Assembly: GCA_025349905.2 (NCBI GenBank)
Contig: MU624834.1
Location: 1 to 21,330 of the forward strand
Source: Blastocladiella britannica
Taxonomy: Eukaryota > Blastocladiomycota > Blastocladiomycetes > Blastocladiales > Blastocladiaceae
Direction: 5' to 3'
DNA length: 21,330 nucleotides
Shown here: piece by piece, positions 1 to 9,041 of the stretch
How the letters are laid out: each line of letters begins with the position of its first letter
How positions within the stretch are numbered: position 1 is the stretch's first letter
Notes under the pieces: generated by a model
The model's database searches: none
The model's input: only the letters and a program-made list of their open reading frames with translations
Told to the model about the DNA's origin: nothing
Made by a program: the position numbers and the translations under genes

Positions 1-11
1 CCACTTCCTAC

Positions 12-1940
12 ATGCTCGCACACCGGCCGATGCGCGACGACAACACCAAAACGCACCTGGGGCTTGACATGGCCTCTGCGCAAGGGGACCTGGACGCGCT
101 ACGCTGGTGGGTTGACGCCGGCCTCCCCCTCGAGTACACCACCGATGCGGTTGACAAGGCTTCTGCGGCTGGACTAGTTGACGTGCTACAGTGGTGGAAG
201 GACCTGGGCAAGCCGCTCCGGTACACCCCTGCTGCGATTGACGATGCAGTGGCCAATGGCCAGATTTCCTCGCTCGAGTGGTGGTTCGCCAACTACGGCA
301 CCGATATCAAGTACACCACCAAGTCTGTTGACAACGCCGCGCGGTTCAATCGTATGGATCTGCTGCTGTGGTGGACGGAACACGGGCTGCGGTTCAAGTT
401 TACCAACAACGCGCTCAACTATGCGTCCCAGTTCAATTTTCTCAGCATTTTGGAGTGGTGGGCGCAGACTGGCCACAAGCTCAAGGTCTCGGAGGTTGGG
501 ATCAACCAAGCAGCTCGTGCTGGTCATCTCCAAGTCCTTTCCTTCTGGCGCACGCATTTGCCCGACAATCAGTTCCGCCAGCTGACCAACACGTGCATGG
601 ATGCAGCGACCGATGCCAATTGCCTGGCGTCGCTCAACTGGTTCCGCGACCAAGGCGTCTGGGGTTATACTTCTGATTCCCTAGACTTTGCAGCTCATAA
701 CAGGAATGTCCAGCTCCTCCAGTGGTGGTACGACGCGGGCGTGACCCTCTTGTACACGCCCGCCGCCTATCGCGATGGCGGGGAGGGCGTCCAGGAATGG
801 TGGAACGAGATGGGACTTGATCACTTCCAGCCTCCAGCCCCCACTGCTGAGCAGATGGCCAAGGTCGCACCGCCCGAGGAAGAGGAAGAGGAGGCGTTCA
901 GTCCGTTTGAAGATGGCGCCGACAAGGTCTCGTTGCTGTCGCTGGACTCGGCGGTGGATTTCAAGTTCGAGATTGATGAGCAGTGCCGCGACGGTAACGT
1001 GGAGGCGGCACAGGCATGGTTCGAGTCCGGCGACCACACCCAGTACTCGGAGGATGCACTCGACTACGCGTCGTGGTGCGAGTCCCCTGAAATCATCTTG
1101 ATGTGGTTCAAGTCAGGCCTGCCGCTGCGGTACACCCACAAGGCGCTCGACATCGCGTCCAAGAAGGGTCATATTCGAGTTCTTGACGCTTGGAAGGCCT
1201 CGGGCAATGAGCTGCTCTATACAGAGGACGCTATGGACCTTTCTTCGGCGGAAGGACACCTTCCAGTGCTTCACTGGTGGATGCTGAGTGGCCTCGAGCT
1301 TCGTTATTCGGAGGCGGCCATGGACGGCGCAAGTGATTGGGGGCACGTAAAAGTTCTAGAATGGTGGGCGCGCTCGGGCCTCCCCGTCAAGTACTCCGAG
1401 GACGCGATGCTGCTAGCTTCTACTTACAATCGAGTCGACGTGCTACGGTGGTGGCACAACAGTTACTTCCAGCTCAAGTATGACCGCGTCGCATGCGTGG
1501 TGGCAGCCACCAAGCGCTTCCAAAGCAAAACGCTCGTGTGGTGGCGCGCGTTTTCGGCTGAACCATTCCCATCCGACCCGATTGACGCCGCGATCGCCGT
1601 CAATAACCTTTACATGGTCCAGTGGTGGCTCCAGCGTGGGAATTGCGAGCACTGGACCTGCGACGAGAACGAAATGACGGAAGATATGTCTGCGCTCTTG
1701 CGTCGTTACACAGATGGCATGCTCACAGACGATGAGGACTCTGACTCTGACGACGATGATGACGATGACCAGGAGGTCGAGGAGGAGGAGCACGAAGAAG
1801 AGGCAGAGACTGAAGGAGGCGAGGTCGAGCTGATTGTTGTGGGCCACGACACCACCGACAAGGGTGCCATGCCTTTGGACGAGAAGTTGGACGAGGCGCT
1901 TGCTGGCGTTGCGCTCGCCGTCGAGGAGCTCGAGCAGTAA
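12..1940 (+). CDS. Degenerate ankyrin-repeat protein, Trp-Trp type, acidic C-terminus (5' end may be outside window)
   Basis: This is a 642-codon intronless ORF. It is built almost entirely from about 33-residue units of the pattern A-x-D-x-A-S-x-x-G-H-x-x-V-L-x-W-W-x-x-S-G-L-x-L-x-Y-T. The pattern resembles the ankyrin helix-turn-helix, with the usual Leu-Leu of helix 2 replaced by Trp-Trp. I count roughly 15-16 units in two blocks, separated by an acidic linker near residues 285-305. The C-terminus, from about residue 570, is very Asp/Glu-rich. The likely role is a protein-interaction scaffold; no enzymatic motif is visible. The frame is open upstream to the window edge, and the leader seen in the three related genes here is missing, so the true start may lie further left. 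It runs convergently toward the broken family member at 2057-3689. The ORF and repeat family are secure; cellular function is unknown. Confidence 0.85.
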   Translation: MLAHRPMRDDNTKTHLGLDMASAQGDLDALRWWVDAGLPLEYTTDAVDKASAAGLVDVLQWWKDLGKPLRYTPAAIDDAVANGQISSLEWWFANYGTDIKYTTKSVDNAARFNRMDLLLWWTEHGLRFKFTNNALNYASQFNFLSILEWWAQTGHKLKVSEVGINQAARAGHLQVLSFWRTHLPDNQFRQLTNTCMDAATDANCLASLNWFRDQGVWGYTSDSLDFAAHNRNVQLLQWWYDAGVTLLYTPAAYRDGGEGVQEWWNEMGLDHFQPPAPTAEQMAKVAPPEEEEEEAFSPFEDGADKVSLLSLDSAVDFKFEIDEQCRDGNVEAAQAWFESGDHTQYSEDALDYASWCESPEIILMWFKSGLPLRYTHKALDIASKKGHIRVLDAWKASGNELLYTEDAMDLSSAEGHLPVLHWWMLSGLELRYSEAAMDGASDWGHVKVLEWWARSGLPVKYSEDAMLLASTYNRVDVLRWWHNSYFQLKYDRVACVVAATKRFQSKTLVWWRAFSAEPFPSDPIDAAIAVNNLYMVQWWLQRGNCEHWTCDENEMTEDMSALLRRYTDGMLTDDEDSDSDDDDDDDQEVEEEEHEEEAETEGGEVELIVVGHDTTDKGAMPLDEKLDEALAGVALAVEELEQ

Positions 1941-2056
1941 AAGTACAATAGAACGCTCTCTCTCTTTCAAATTTGACTGTATTGTCCACAAAATGCACAA
2001 ATATATTGAAAAACTACGGAATTTGGATAGACATAATCCACTGTCCCATCCCACTG

Positions 2057-3689
2057 TCATTCGCATTCCAGGTCAGCCAACTCCTCGGCAGATGGAAATG
2101 CCGTGCCATGGGCGTGGTGCATCGCATGCCACCACTTGGGCGAGACGAGCTCATCCGCACGCGCCGCCAGGAGGGCGCTTTGGGGATTGTAGCACAGCTC
2201 GAATCGCACACCGATGCGGGCACAAAATCCCCACAAGTAGTCGAGCACGGCCGTGGCAGGCAACTTGGTGTGGAATTTGCAAACGTCAATCTCGCGCGCG
2301 TTCATTTTGAGCGTGAGCGGCTTGTTGTATGCCACCGATAGTTGAAGAATCTGCATGGCAAGGTCCATTCGGCTCTGAGAAACAAGAGAGGCAAGCGTCT
2401 CGAACGTCAATAACGGAAGAGGCGATTCAGGCGTGCAACGATCGAGATACTAACCAAGGAGCTCGGGATCGCGGAACGTTAGCATGGCTACCAACGTATC
2501 TTGGGATAAGCGAGGTTCAAGACCAAACCTGTCGCGGCATGCCCACCATCAGGCTAGCGCAGAAATCTCCACCTCGCCGTTGGATGGCCGCCGGAAAAGA
2601 GTGTCCAGTTTCGATGGCGACCCGGCAAGCGGCAGATCAAAAACGCCAAAGCCTGCGTGGCCACTCTCGATTTTGGCTTCCCACCACTGGATCTCGTCGA
2701 GTCGAAAGAATGGGTAGCGTGGGCGCCAGTGTCGCAGAGGTCCGGCTCCCTTTTCTGAGCCGGTGGAAAGATCCCAGAACCAATCATTGAATCTGGCGCT
2801 GCCACCAGTATCAGTGAAGACACTGAGAACGACAGGCGAAAACGATTTCGCCAATTCCAATTCCGGATCAATGTCTTGATCCGGTTGGTTATACCGCCAC
2901 CAACGCAGGTTGTCGCGCGAGATACCAAAGCGTGGTCGTGGTGAAGGCCGGCCACGTAAATTCATGGCCCACTTCCGAACAGTAGTCGTGCCACCAATCG
3001 ACCACTCGGAGCCCATCTTCGGCAAACCACGCGTATTCCGGTCGAAACTCTGCGTACGCCAGGAACAAGGGCTCGGGGCGCGCGGTATACTCGGCCTTCC
3101 ACCAGTCTAGCATTGCCACTAGGCGATCGGCAGTCACGGGCAGAAAATTGCGGGCAGGGGTTTCAAATGCGTAATCAAGTCCATGCTTGATCGAGTGCGC
3201 CTTGAGCCAGCCGAGTGAATGGCGCTGGCTATGATGACTGGCGACGGAAAACAGAAGCTCGGTCCGGATATCAGCGCCGTGGGCAGCGCACCAGTCGAGG
3301 ACTCTCATGCGGCCATACACAATGGTGTTACGCACGATATTCTGGAGGGGCGAGTCCACCGGATGACCTTGCTCTGACAGCTGCAATAATGTGAGACTGA
3401 CGCTGAGCAGCCAAGCCAGGACATGGGCGTGACCAGCAGTGGCAGCAGCATCGGCAAATGCGGCCAGTGTCCCGGTCCGACAGGGGGAATCGAGGAGCCG
3501 TAATAGCTCGAGTTGGCCAGCGGAACCAAGATCATACATATCGACAAGATGGCGAATAACGTGGCGGTGCGTGCCGGGCAAATCAACGCGCGGCAGGACT
3601 CGCATCAGCTCCAGGCCATTCTTGAGCTCGTACGTCTCGTGCGACGCAAATGTCAAGATGCGGTCGAGAATAAGCGGAATATTTTCCAT
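2057..3689 (-). pseudogene. Broken Trp-Trp ankyrin family gene (one frameshift, two in-frame stops)
   Basis: The start at 3689 reads MENIPLILDRILTF, followed by the family leader motif ending in ELMRVLP, which matches the ORFs starting at 6595 (LDLLRVLP) and 19435 (ALPLLNVLH). Homology stays in the first frame to about 2930-2914, then continues one base out of frame with DNLRWWRYNQ. The new frame meets TGA at 2551-2549 inside ALA*WWACRDR and TAG at 2452-2450 inside DPELLG*YLDR. It then runs to a natural TGA at 2059-2057. The 19435-21231 paralogue can be followed alongside across all three breaks: LAGLQWWYAHR matches the first stop, HRNDVLAWYGFL the second, and WWLAMHAVHGTAVP the end (here WWHAMHHAHGTAFP). 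Both stops are one transition from Trp or Arg codons. I read this as a decayed gene, but sequencing error could explain some lesions. Confidence 0.8.
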
Positions 3690-3869
3690 AAGCTTTGGCG
3701 AAAGAGGGAAGGATGAATGAAACCGATCAAGACCAAGGATCCGCAGTGTCCGGTCGAAGATCGACGTCGGACTTCACCGCGTGCGCCGTCCCAGGTACTT
3801 GTAGTGGTGCTGATCGGACCTCGATCCAGTGCTTGATCAGCTCTTTCAAGAGACCAAAAAAAACACTCC

Positions 3870-6109
3870 ATGTCTGCCCTCAACGACAGCCCTACTGCCA
3901 CCAATACCGCTGCTGCCACAGTCCAGGCTCCCATCGAAGAGCAGGTACGTTTTTTTTTGGCGCGCATTTGTCACTTAATACAAACGTTTAACAATGATAC
4001 CCATAGCCATGGGAGTGCCATGGCAATACTGTTTGCGACCCACACCTGGCTACTAGGCGTCAAGCAGCCGGCCTGCGTTACTGCTTGGACTGTCGCGTCG
4101 CCAGGATACGAGCACGCTCCGAACGACTTGCCGAGTCAGAGAGCAGCGCCCCAACGTTTGAGTGCCCTGGCCGAGGCGATTGCGACCCGCACACTGCTGA
4201 CTGCAAGCGTCGGACCAAGGGCAAGAAATATTGCTTGGACTGCAGCAACGCCGCTCAACGGGTACGACGCCAACGACAACGCCCCGAGCTGGACGGCAGG
4301 AACCTGCCGTTCGAGTGCCCTGGCAACAAATATTGCGACCCACACACGGCTACGAAGCCTCGAGCCGTGGGCGCGCGTTACTGCTCGGACTGCAAGTACA
4401 GAGCAAGTCGGGCAAGCTCCCAGCGACTGGTCGATTCGGCCGAAAGTGCGCCGCCGTTCGAGTGCCCGGGCAACAACCATTGTGACCCGCACACGGCGAC
4501 AAAGCGTCGAGCCAGGGACTATCGTTTTTGCTTGGATTGCTACAATGCCCATCAACGAGCACGGCGCCACAGTCTCCCCGAGCCAGAGAGCAGTCCCGAG
4601 GCATACGAGTGCCCTGGCAATTCTGTTTGCGACCCGCATGTGGCCACGAAGCGTCGCCGCAAGGGCCACCGTTATTGTTTGGACTGCACGAGCGCCTATA
4701 AGCGGGCTCGGTCCCAACGACTTGCCGAGTCAGCCAGCAGTGCCCCAACGTTCGAGTGCCCTGGGCTTGGCGATTGCGACCCGCACATTGCGGACAGCAA
4801 TCGTCGTGCCCAGGGCCGCAATCATTGCCTGGACTGCCGCAGCGCAAATCGGCGGGCACGCAACGAGCAACTTCCCGAGTCGGACAGGATTGCGTTCCGG
4901 AAACGGAAGGCGGCCGCTGACCGAGCACGGCGCATGCGGGACCGTGCTGTCGTTGAGCGCGATGACGATAGGCGCCGCCAAGCTCCTCCTGCCAGTGCGT
5001 CGGGCGAGCCCAACACGACCAACAGTCGGCTCAAATGCGCCAAAGCGGTCACGGCAGCTGAGCAGGTCACGGCGGCGGCCAGGCCTGTACGCGCGTCCGC
5101 GAAACGCCGGCGCATTGACAACGATGACGACGTGGATGACCTCAACCGCGTCGTCACCGATCTTGCTCCTCCTCGTATGGTCACACGGTCTCGTGCCGCA
5201 ACGCAGCGCCCAACCTCGTCGTCGAGGCGTACTGCCATGGACTGCGACACCTTTGTCGCTACGCCGATTACAGCAGCACACCAGGACGATGTTCAGCCAT
5301 TGTCAGCACTCGCAGGGAAGGATTCCTCGGTGGCAGCACCATCTTCGCCGATCTTGTCGTACGCGGCCCCAATGTCACCGATCGCATCCTTTTTGGCCCC
5401 GCTGTCACCGATCTTGTCGTTTGTGGCGCCAGCCTCGCCTGGTTTGCCGCCCGCAGCACCAATGCCACGACACTTGTCCTCGGCGGCCCCGACCTCGCCT
5501 CGCTTGTCGCCAGCGGCCCCGCCATCGCCAGTTTTGTCCTTTGTGGCTCCCCCATCACCAATATTATCCTCGGTGGCGCCAATTGCGCCTGCCTTGTCGT
5601 CGCCATCGGTGCCGCCATCGCTGGTAATGTCGTCCGCGACGCTGACCTCGCCGGTACTGTCTTTTGCGGCCCCACCATCGCCGATTTTGACTTTGGCGGC
5701 ACCGATCTCGCCTATCCTGTCATCAGCGGTGCCGTCCTCGCCTGTCCTATCGTCAGCGGCATCGTCCTCTCCAGTCTTGTCGTCGGTGGCACCGTCGACA
5801 CCAGTCGTCTCTTTTTCGGTGCCACCGTCAGCCAAGTATTTCCTGGCAGAGCTGTTCGCGGTGGCATCAACTTTGCCTGCGTTTTCTTCGGCCGCGCTGT
5901 CCCCAGCAGCGACATACCCGCCCGTACCCACGTACCGCCACCACCACCGCCACGACCGCGACCTCCATCAGCAGCAGCAACAACCGGTTGCACCGACCGT
6001 CCGCTTTCCTCCGCCAGTTCGGCAGATCGCGCGGTTTGCGTTCCCGCCTGAATCAGCCGCACCGTTTCCACCCCCAATTGCGTCGAACATGAGTCAACGT
6101 TGGTGTTGA
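3870..6109 (+). CDS. Six-module Cys/His repeat protein with Ser-Pro repeat tail (unrecognised family)
   Basis: There are two exons, 3870-3944 and 4007-6109. The 62-nt intron has ends GTACGT...CATAG, and the protein is 725 residues. Splicing in phase 0 joins 25 N-terminal residues to the first Cys module, which an unspliced reading would destroy; this fixes the intron. Residues about 26-317 hold six tandem modules of form E-C-P-G-x3-C-D-P-H-x-A, about 12 residues, then Y-C-L-D-C and a basic R-A-R tail. The spacing is C-x5-C-x2-H-x12/13-C-x2-C, consistent with one metal ion per module, probably zinc. A basic charged stretch follows (about 315-345), then KRRRIDNDDD, a possible nuclear signal. 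Residues about 468-630 are a 10-residue Ser/Pro/Ala repeat, and the end is His/Gln/Pro-rich. A nuclear nucleic-acid or protein-binding role is inference. I recognise no named family. The start is 180 bp from the divergent pseudogene start. Confidence 0.82.
4007..4880 (+). repeat. Six tandem CPGxxxCDPH...CLDC coding modules
   Basis: The six modules are about 45-50 codons each. The first is PWECHGNTVCDPH and the last FECPGLGDCDPH. The Cys and His positions are invariant, while the linkers diverge (RLAESES, RPELDG, RLVDSAES, LPEPESS, RLAESASS). Units 2 and 6 share the GDCDPH-x-AD variant and the 13-residue second spacer; units 1, 3, 4 and 5 share A-T-K/R and the 12-residue spacer. This hints at duplication of multi-module blocks. 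Confidence 0.85.
5336..5821 (+). repeat. 30-bp-period coding minisatellite (APxSPxLSxx, about 16 units)
   Basis: The reading frame of the Cys/His protein encodes about 16 degenerate copies of a ten-residue unit A-P-x-S-P-x-L-S-x-x (for example APPSPVLSFV, APPSPILSSV, APISPILSSA). Most units carry a Ser-Pro dipeptide, a minimal site for proline-directed kinases. The period and base composition also keep other frames open on both strands here, so long overlapping ORFs in this stretch are not evidence of other genes. Confidence 0.8.
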
Positions 6110-6594
6110 TACATCGCACGTTGCTGAGGAATGGTGGGTGTGAAGCGTCATGCCAGCCTCGATCCTGTTTTTTTTTTTTTGTTTTGTAAGAAATAGATGA
6201 TTTTTGATCCTTGCTCGTACTCTCCTCAGCGCGCGAATGGGGCAGAAGTTGTTGCTGGCACCGATTTGGTGGATCGTCTCCTCTGATTGCGTGTCGTGTA
6301 AACATACAGGCGACTTGATAACAATGGCTTGAGAGGATCGATCGCGTCGGTGCCGCATCCGCGGTTCGCTATATATTTTCCCAATTTGAAAGTACTCGTG
6401 CGGATCGCCACTGCCAGTGATTTCGGAGTGAGCGCAGCCGTAATGGCGACAGCGCTGGCGATTGTGTTTGTGGTACAGCTCCGGGGCCGATCGCGCCGGA
6501 ATACCGTGCATACAACCAAGCCTGAGGAGACGATCGAGAGTTGAGTAAGATCATAAAGACGGCGCTCTGCTGTTACCTGAATAGCGAATATTAA
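6110..6594. other. Intergenic region, 485 bp, no gene identified
   Basis: This lies between the Cys/His protein stop and the next ankyrin-like start, both on the plus strand. It contains a run of 13 T at 6168-6180 and a TATA-like CTATATATTTT at about 6369-6379. It probably holds the terminator of one gene and the promoter of the next. Short ORFs on both strands lack a convincing start, codon bias or family resemblance. Confidence 0.5.
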
Positions 6595-8259
6595 ATGGCA
6601 ACTTTGCACCACGGCGACATTGCCTCCCTCATCCTCGAGCTCGCTGCCTCACAATCGCAATCACTGGTCCAAGGACTCGATCTCTTGCGCGTCCTCCCCG
6701 CCATCGAACAACCCGATACTTGCGCCGCTTTACTGGCCCGCGGTTTTGTCGACCCTGCACTTGCCGTAACCCTCGGGCACGCCGACCTACTATCCGAATT
6801 TCCAAAATGGCAGCTACTCGACGCGCGTGTGAGCATTATCCAGGCACTCGCCGCCTCGGGGGACGTGGCAGCACTCTCAACATTTGTCGCGCGCTATGCT
6901 GGCGCGATCGAGCACGGACCCATGACCATCGATGCTATTGATCAAAAGACGATCATCTACGCCGCTTTAAAGTCTGGGCACGACCGCGTTCTCGAGTGGC
7001 TCGTTGCCACCGCCGCCGAGCAAGAGTGGGATATTGACTGGCACTCGGGAATGTGGTATGCCCCAGCTGTTTGCGGCCACATTCCAGTTCTGCACTGGGC
7101 GCTCCGCAAGGGCTACTTTGGGACGCACGAACGCTATCATAATGCTGAAAGTGTGTACTCGATTGACCATGCCACCTGCATTCCTCGTGCTGCAACTGAG
7201 GGTCACCACATTGACTTGCTGGAGTGGTGGTGGGCGATCATTGTGCCCCTTATTTCCTCGCCGCCCGCACTGCCGCCACCCACCGATTTGGACGGGATCA
7301 TCAACCAGGCATTGTTTTCTGGTGACCTTGAGGTGGTGCAGTGGTGGTGGGTCAAATTCGAAGCCTACCGCACGCCTAGTGACCGGTTTGGGTCACGAAC
7401 GGCCGCATACAATGCACTTGCCAGCGGCTCGCCCCCAGTCATCCAGTGGCTGTGGGACATTGCGGCACGGCCAGACGCGTCCGAGCTTCTCACTTCTTGG
7501 GACACTCGGCCTTTGACCACATTACCCAACGGACCATTCTCCAGCTCGCTCCAGCTCGTTCAGTGGTTTGCGTTGCAGCTCCCGCATGGGCAACCTTTCC
7601 GCTGGACACCACACAATACGTTTGTTTGTGCGCGATTGGGTGCTGTCGATGTGCTGGACTGGGTACTCGCCCTTCCCGACACGTCCAAGGTGGACTGGGG
7701 TGACCTTCTGGCGTCACATGCAGTAAGGTATTGGCAGGTGCATGTGGTGGAGTGGTACCTCGACCACCGCGCACAGTTACCAGAGCAACAACAACCAAGG
7801 GTCTTTTTTGGCGACAGCAAGAGTGATCCAGAGGGCATGGATGCGGTGGTCCTGTGGGAGACGCAAGTTGGACTTGTTGACGCCTCATTTGTTCGACTCG
7901 GAGCTGATATTGCACAGCATCGTAATTGCGACTGGCTCGAGTGGTGGCTGTTTCAACTTTCCAAGCCTGCACGCAGTCATTTGGTCCCCAGCGCACTGAC
8001 ACGGGCCCTCATCTCCGCTCAATCAGTATGGGCACTCGACCGATTGGCTGGCACTGCCACTGCCGAGTATGGGCTTGATATTTTAAGTCTCGTGATGGAC
8101 CACTCGTGCATGCGTGGTGCGAGTTCTTTAGAGGCCGTCTGTTGGTGGTTTGTTGTCCTTGGTGGCAGCAATGCGGCAAAGGACAAGTGGCAATCGCGTT
8201 CATATGGCAGTAGTATGAGGTGCACTGGGTGTCGACTTTTGGATCAAAAAGAATTATAA
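6595..8259 (+). CDS. Trp-Trp ankyrin family protein with conserved N-terminal leader
   Basis: This is a 554-residue intronless ORF whose start matches its paralogues: MATLHHGDIASLILEL, then GLDLLRVLP, then a VDPALAVTLGHADLL segment. From about residue 75 it has about ten degenerate ankyrin-like units, each ending in a Trp helix: VLEWLVA, VLHWALR, LLEWWWA, VVQWWWV, VIQWLWD, LVQWFAL, VLDWVLA, VVEWYLD, WLEWWLF and VCWWFVV. The units are less regular than in the 12-1940 gene, with long inserts. The likely role is protein binding; there is no catalytic motif, signal peptide or membrane segment. After the last Trp pair the tail (GGSNAAKDKW to the end) no longer matches the family ending, while the two paralogues still agree with each other there, so the 3' end may have been altered. 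The coding call is strong; function is unknown. Confidence 0.85.
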   Translation: MATLHHGDIASLILELAASQSQSLVQGLDLLRVLPAIEQPDTCAALLARGFVDPALAVTLGHADLLSEFPKWQLLDARVSIIQALAASGDVAALSTFVARYAGAIEHGPMTIDAIDQKTIIYAALKSGHDRVLEWLVATAAEQEWDIDWHSGMWYAPAVCGHIPVLHWALRKGYFGTHERYHNAESVYSIDHATCIPRAATEGHHIDLLEWWWAIIVPLISSPPALPPPTDLDGIINQALFSGDLEVVQWWWVKFEAYRTPSDRFGSRTAAYNALASGSPPVIQWLWDIAARPDASELLTSWDTRPLTTLPNGPFSSSLQLVQWFALQLPHGQPFRWTPHNTFVCARLGAVDVLDWVLALPDTSKVDWGDLLASHAVRYWQVHVVEWYLDHRAQLPEQQQPRVFFGDSKSDPEGMDAVVLWETQVGLVDASFVRLGADIAQHRNCDWLEWWLFQLSKPARSHLVPSALTRALISAQSVWALDRLAGTATAEYGLDILSLVMDHSCMRGASSLEAVCWWFVVLGGSNAAKDKWQSRSYGSSMRCTGCRLLDQKEL

Positions 8260-9041
8260 TGAAAACTCTTTTTTTGTTGTTGATTGGATAGCATCGCGAT
8301 CTGGGCGACAGCAGTACGTATTGGGTAGCACCATGGTGATCGTCATAAGCGAATCCATAATCGATATCACGGCTGGCGCAATACGCCTTGCGCCATGCTA
8401 GCGTTTGTGACGATTGGCTGAGTGGACTGTGACCATCGCACAGTAGTGTATTGGAATGATGGAGAGGGATCGACGGCCCTTGGGGGGAAGGCAACCTGCC
8501 TCTAAGTCCGCGACACTGAGTGAATCCCTCCCTTCACATGGGGCACTCTTATTGACTCCACCCAAATTTACAAAATCAACCAAAACATGCGCACCTCGAT
8601 CTTTGCTCTGTTTCCCCCCTCGTTGCTATTTCCATCGCGTCGCTACGGGGAGATGATCGCGGGGTTCCCGCTGTGTGGGCAGTGTGTTACGTCGAGAAAA
8701 CGATTGGGAATCAATTTGCGGTGGACCCACACATATCTGGCGCACTTTGTCAAGCTCGTTCTCGTTCGCTGACGACGTTGACGACCTTGATGCATGCGGT
8801 TTCGGCGTCTCCTGCATATATTTGCTGTCTTGACACCGCTCGCACTGTTTTGTTTTTTTTTGTTTTGGACCCTTTGTTTTTCACGGCAGATCGCCGTACC
8901 GGTCGCATTCGCGGATCCCGTGCCATTCTCCACAACAGGAGCGGTATGCGCCAGTGATCTACGATGGAGCTTTGGGTCCAATTTTCACAACGCTCGCTTC
9001 TCTCCTTCTGGATATCAATATACACATCTTCAAATTTTCAA
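8260..9041. other. Intergenic region, 782 bp, possible upstream ORF and a hairpin
   Basis: I find no confident gene here. It contains a perfect 8-bp inverted repeat at 8374-8395 and T-rich runs near 8850-8885. A plus-strand ORF at 8794-9045 (83 codons) starts MRFRRLLHIFAVL and has a hydrophobic segment. Its stop TGA overlaps the ATGATG at the start of the next gene, so it could be an upstream ORF or part of an unplaced 5' exon. A minus-strand ORF across 8494-8009 overlaps the end of the preceding gene and shows no family resemblance. Confidence 0.45.
8374..8395. repeat. Perfect 8-bp inverted repeat with 6-nt loop
   Basis: TGGCGCAA at 8374-8381 pairs perfectly with TTGCGCCA at 8388-8395 around a 6-nt loop (TACGCC). 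It lies about 115 bp past the stop of the ankyrin-like gene, in non-coding DNA. It could be a transcript-end structure, a protein-binding site or chance. Confidence 0.4.

Noticed and set aside
2375..2454. Intron-like stretch in the minus-strand pseudogene: GTTAGTATC ... TTTCTCAG, 80 nt, which would remove the second in-frame stop
   Set aside because: Removing 80 nt would put the upstream sequence out of frame with the well-conserved downstream part, and the interior reads as family sequence (YLDRC...LTFETLASLV) that matches the paralogue without a gap. A nonsense change explains it better.
5268..5931. Long minus-strand ORFs (about 140 and 210 codons) opposite the Ser-Pro repeats
   Set aside because: They are antisense readings of a 30-bp repeat with biased composition. 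Their Gly/Asp/Ala repeats mirror the coding strand and have no independent support.
6053..6511. Minus-strand ORF of 152 codons across the intergenic region
   Set aside because: It overlaps the end of the Cys/His gene, runs through a homopolymer, and has no recognisable domain.
6329..6544. Plus-strand 71-codon ORF with a short hydrophobic stretch (VMATALAIVFVVQL)
   Set aside because: It has no ATG at its start, only 34 codons from the first ATG, and lies where the next gene's promoter is expected.
8009..8494. Minus-strand ORF of 161 codons overlapping the end of the ankyrin-like gene
   Set aside because: Its C-terminal half is antisense to secure coding sequence, and the remainder shows no family motif.
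8964..9041. Upstream in-frame ATG (MELWVQFSQRS) for the 602-residue protein
   Set aside because: The 26 extra codons are AT-rich and unlike the following coding sequence. ATGATGG at 9042 has the better start context. Not excluded by the sequence alone.
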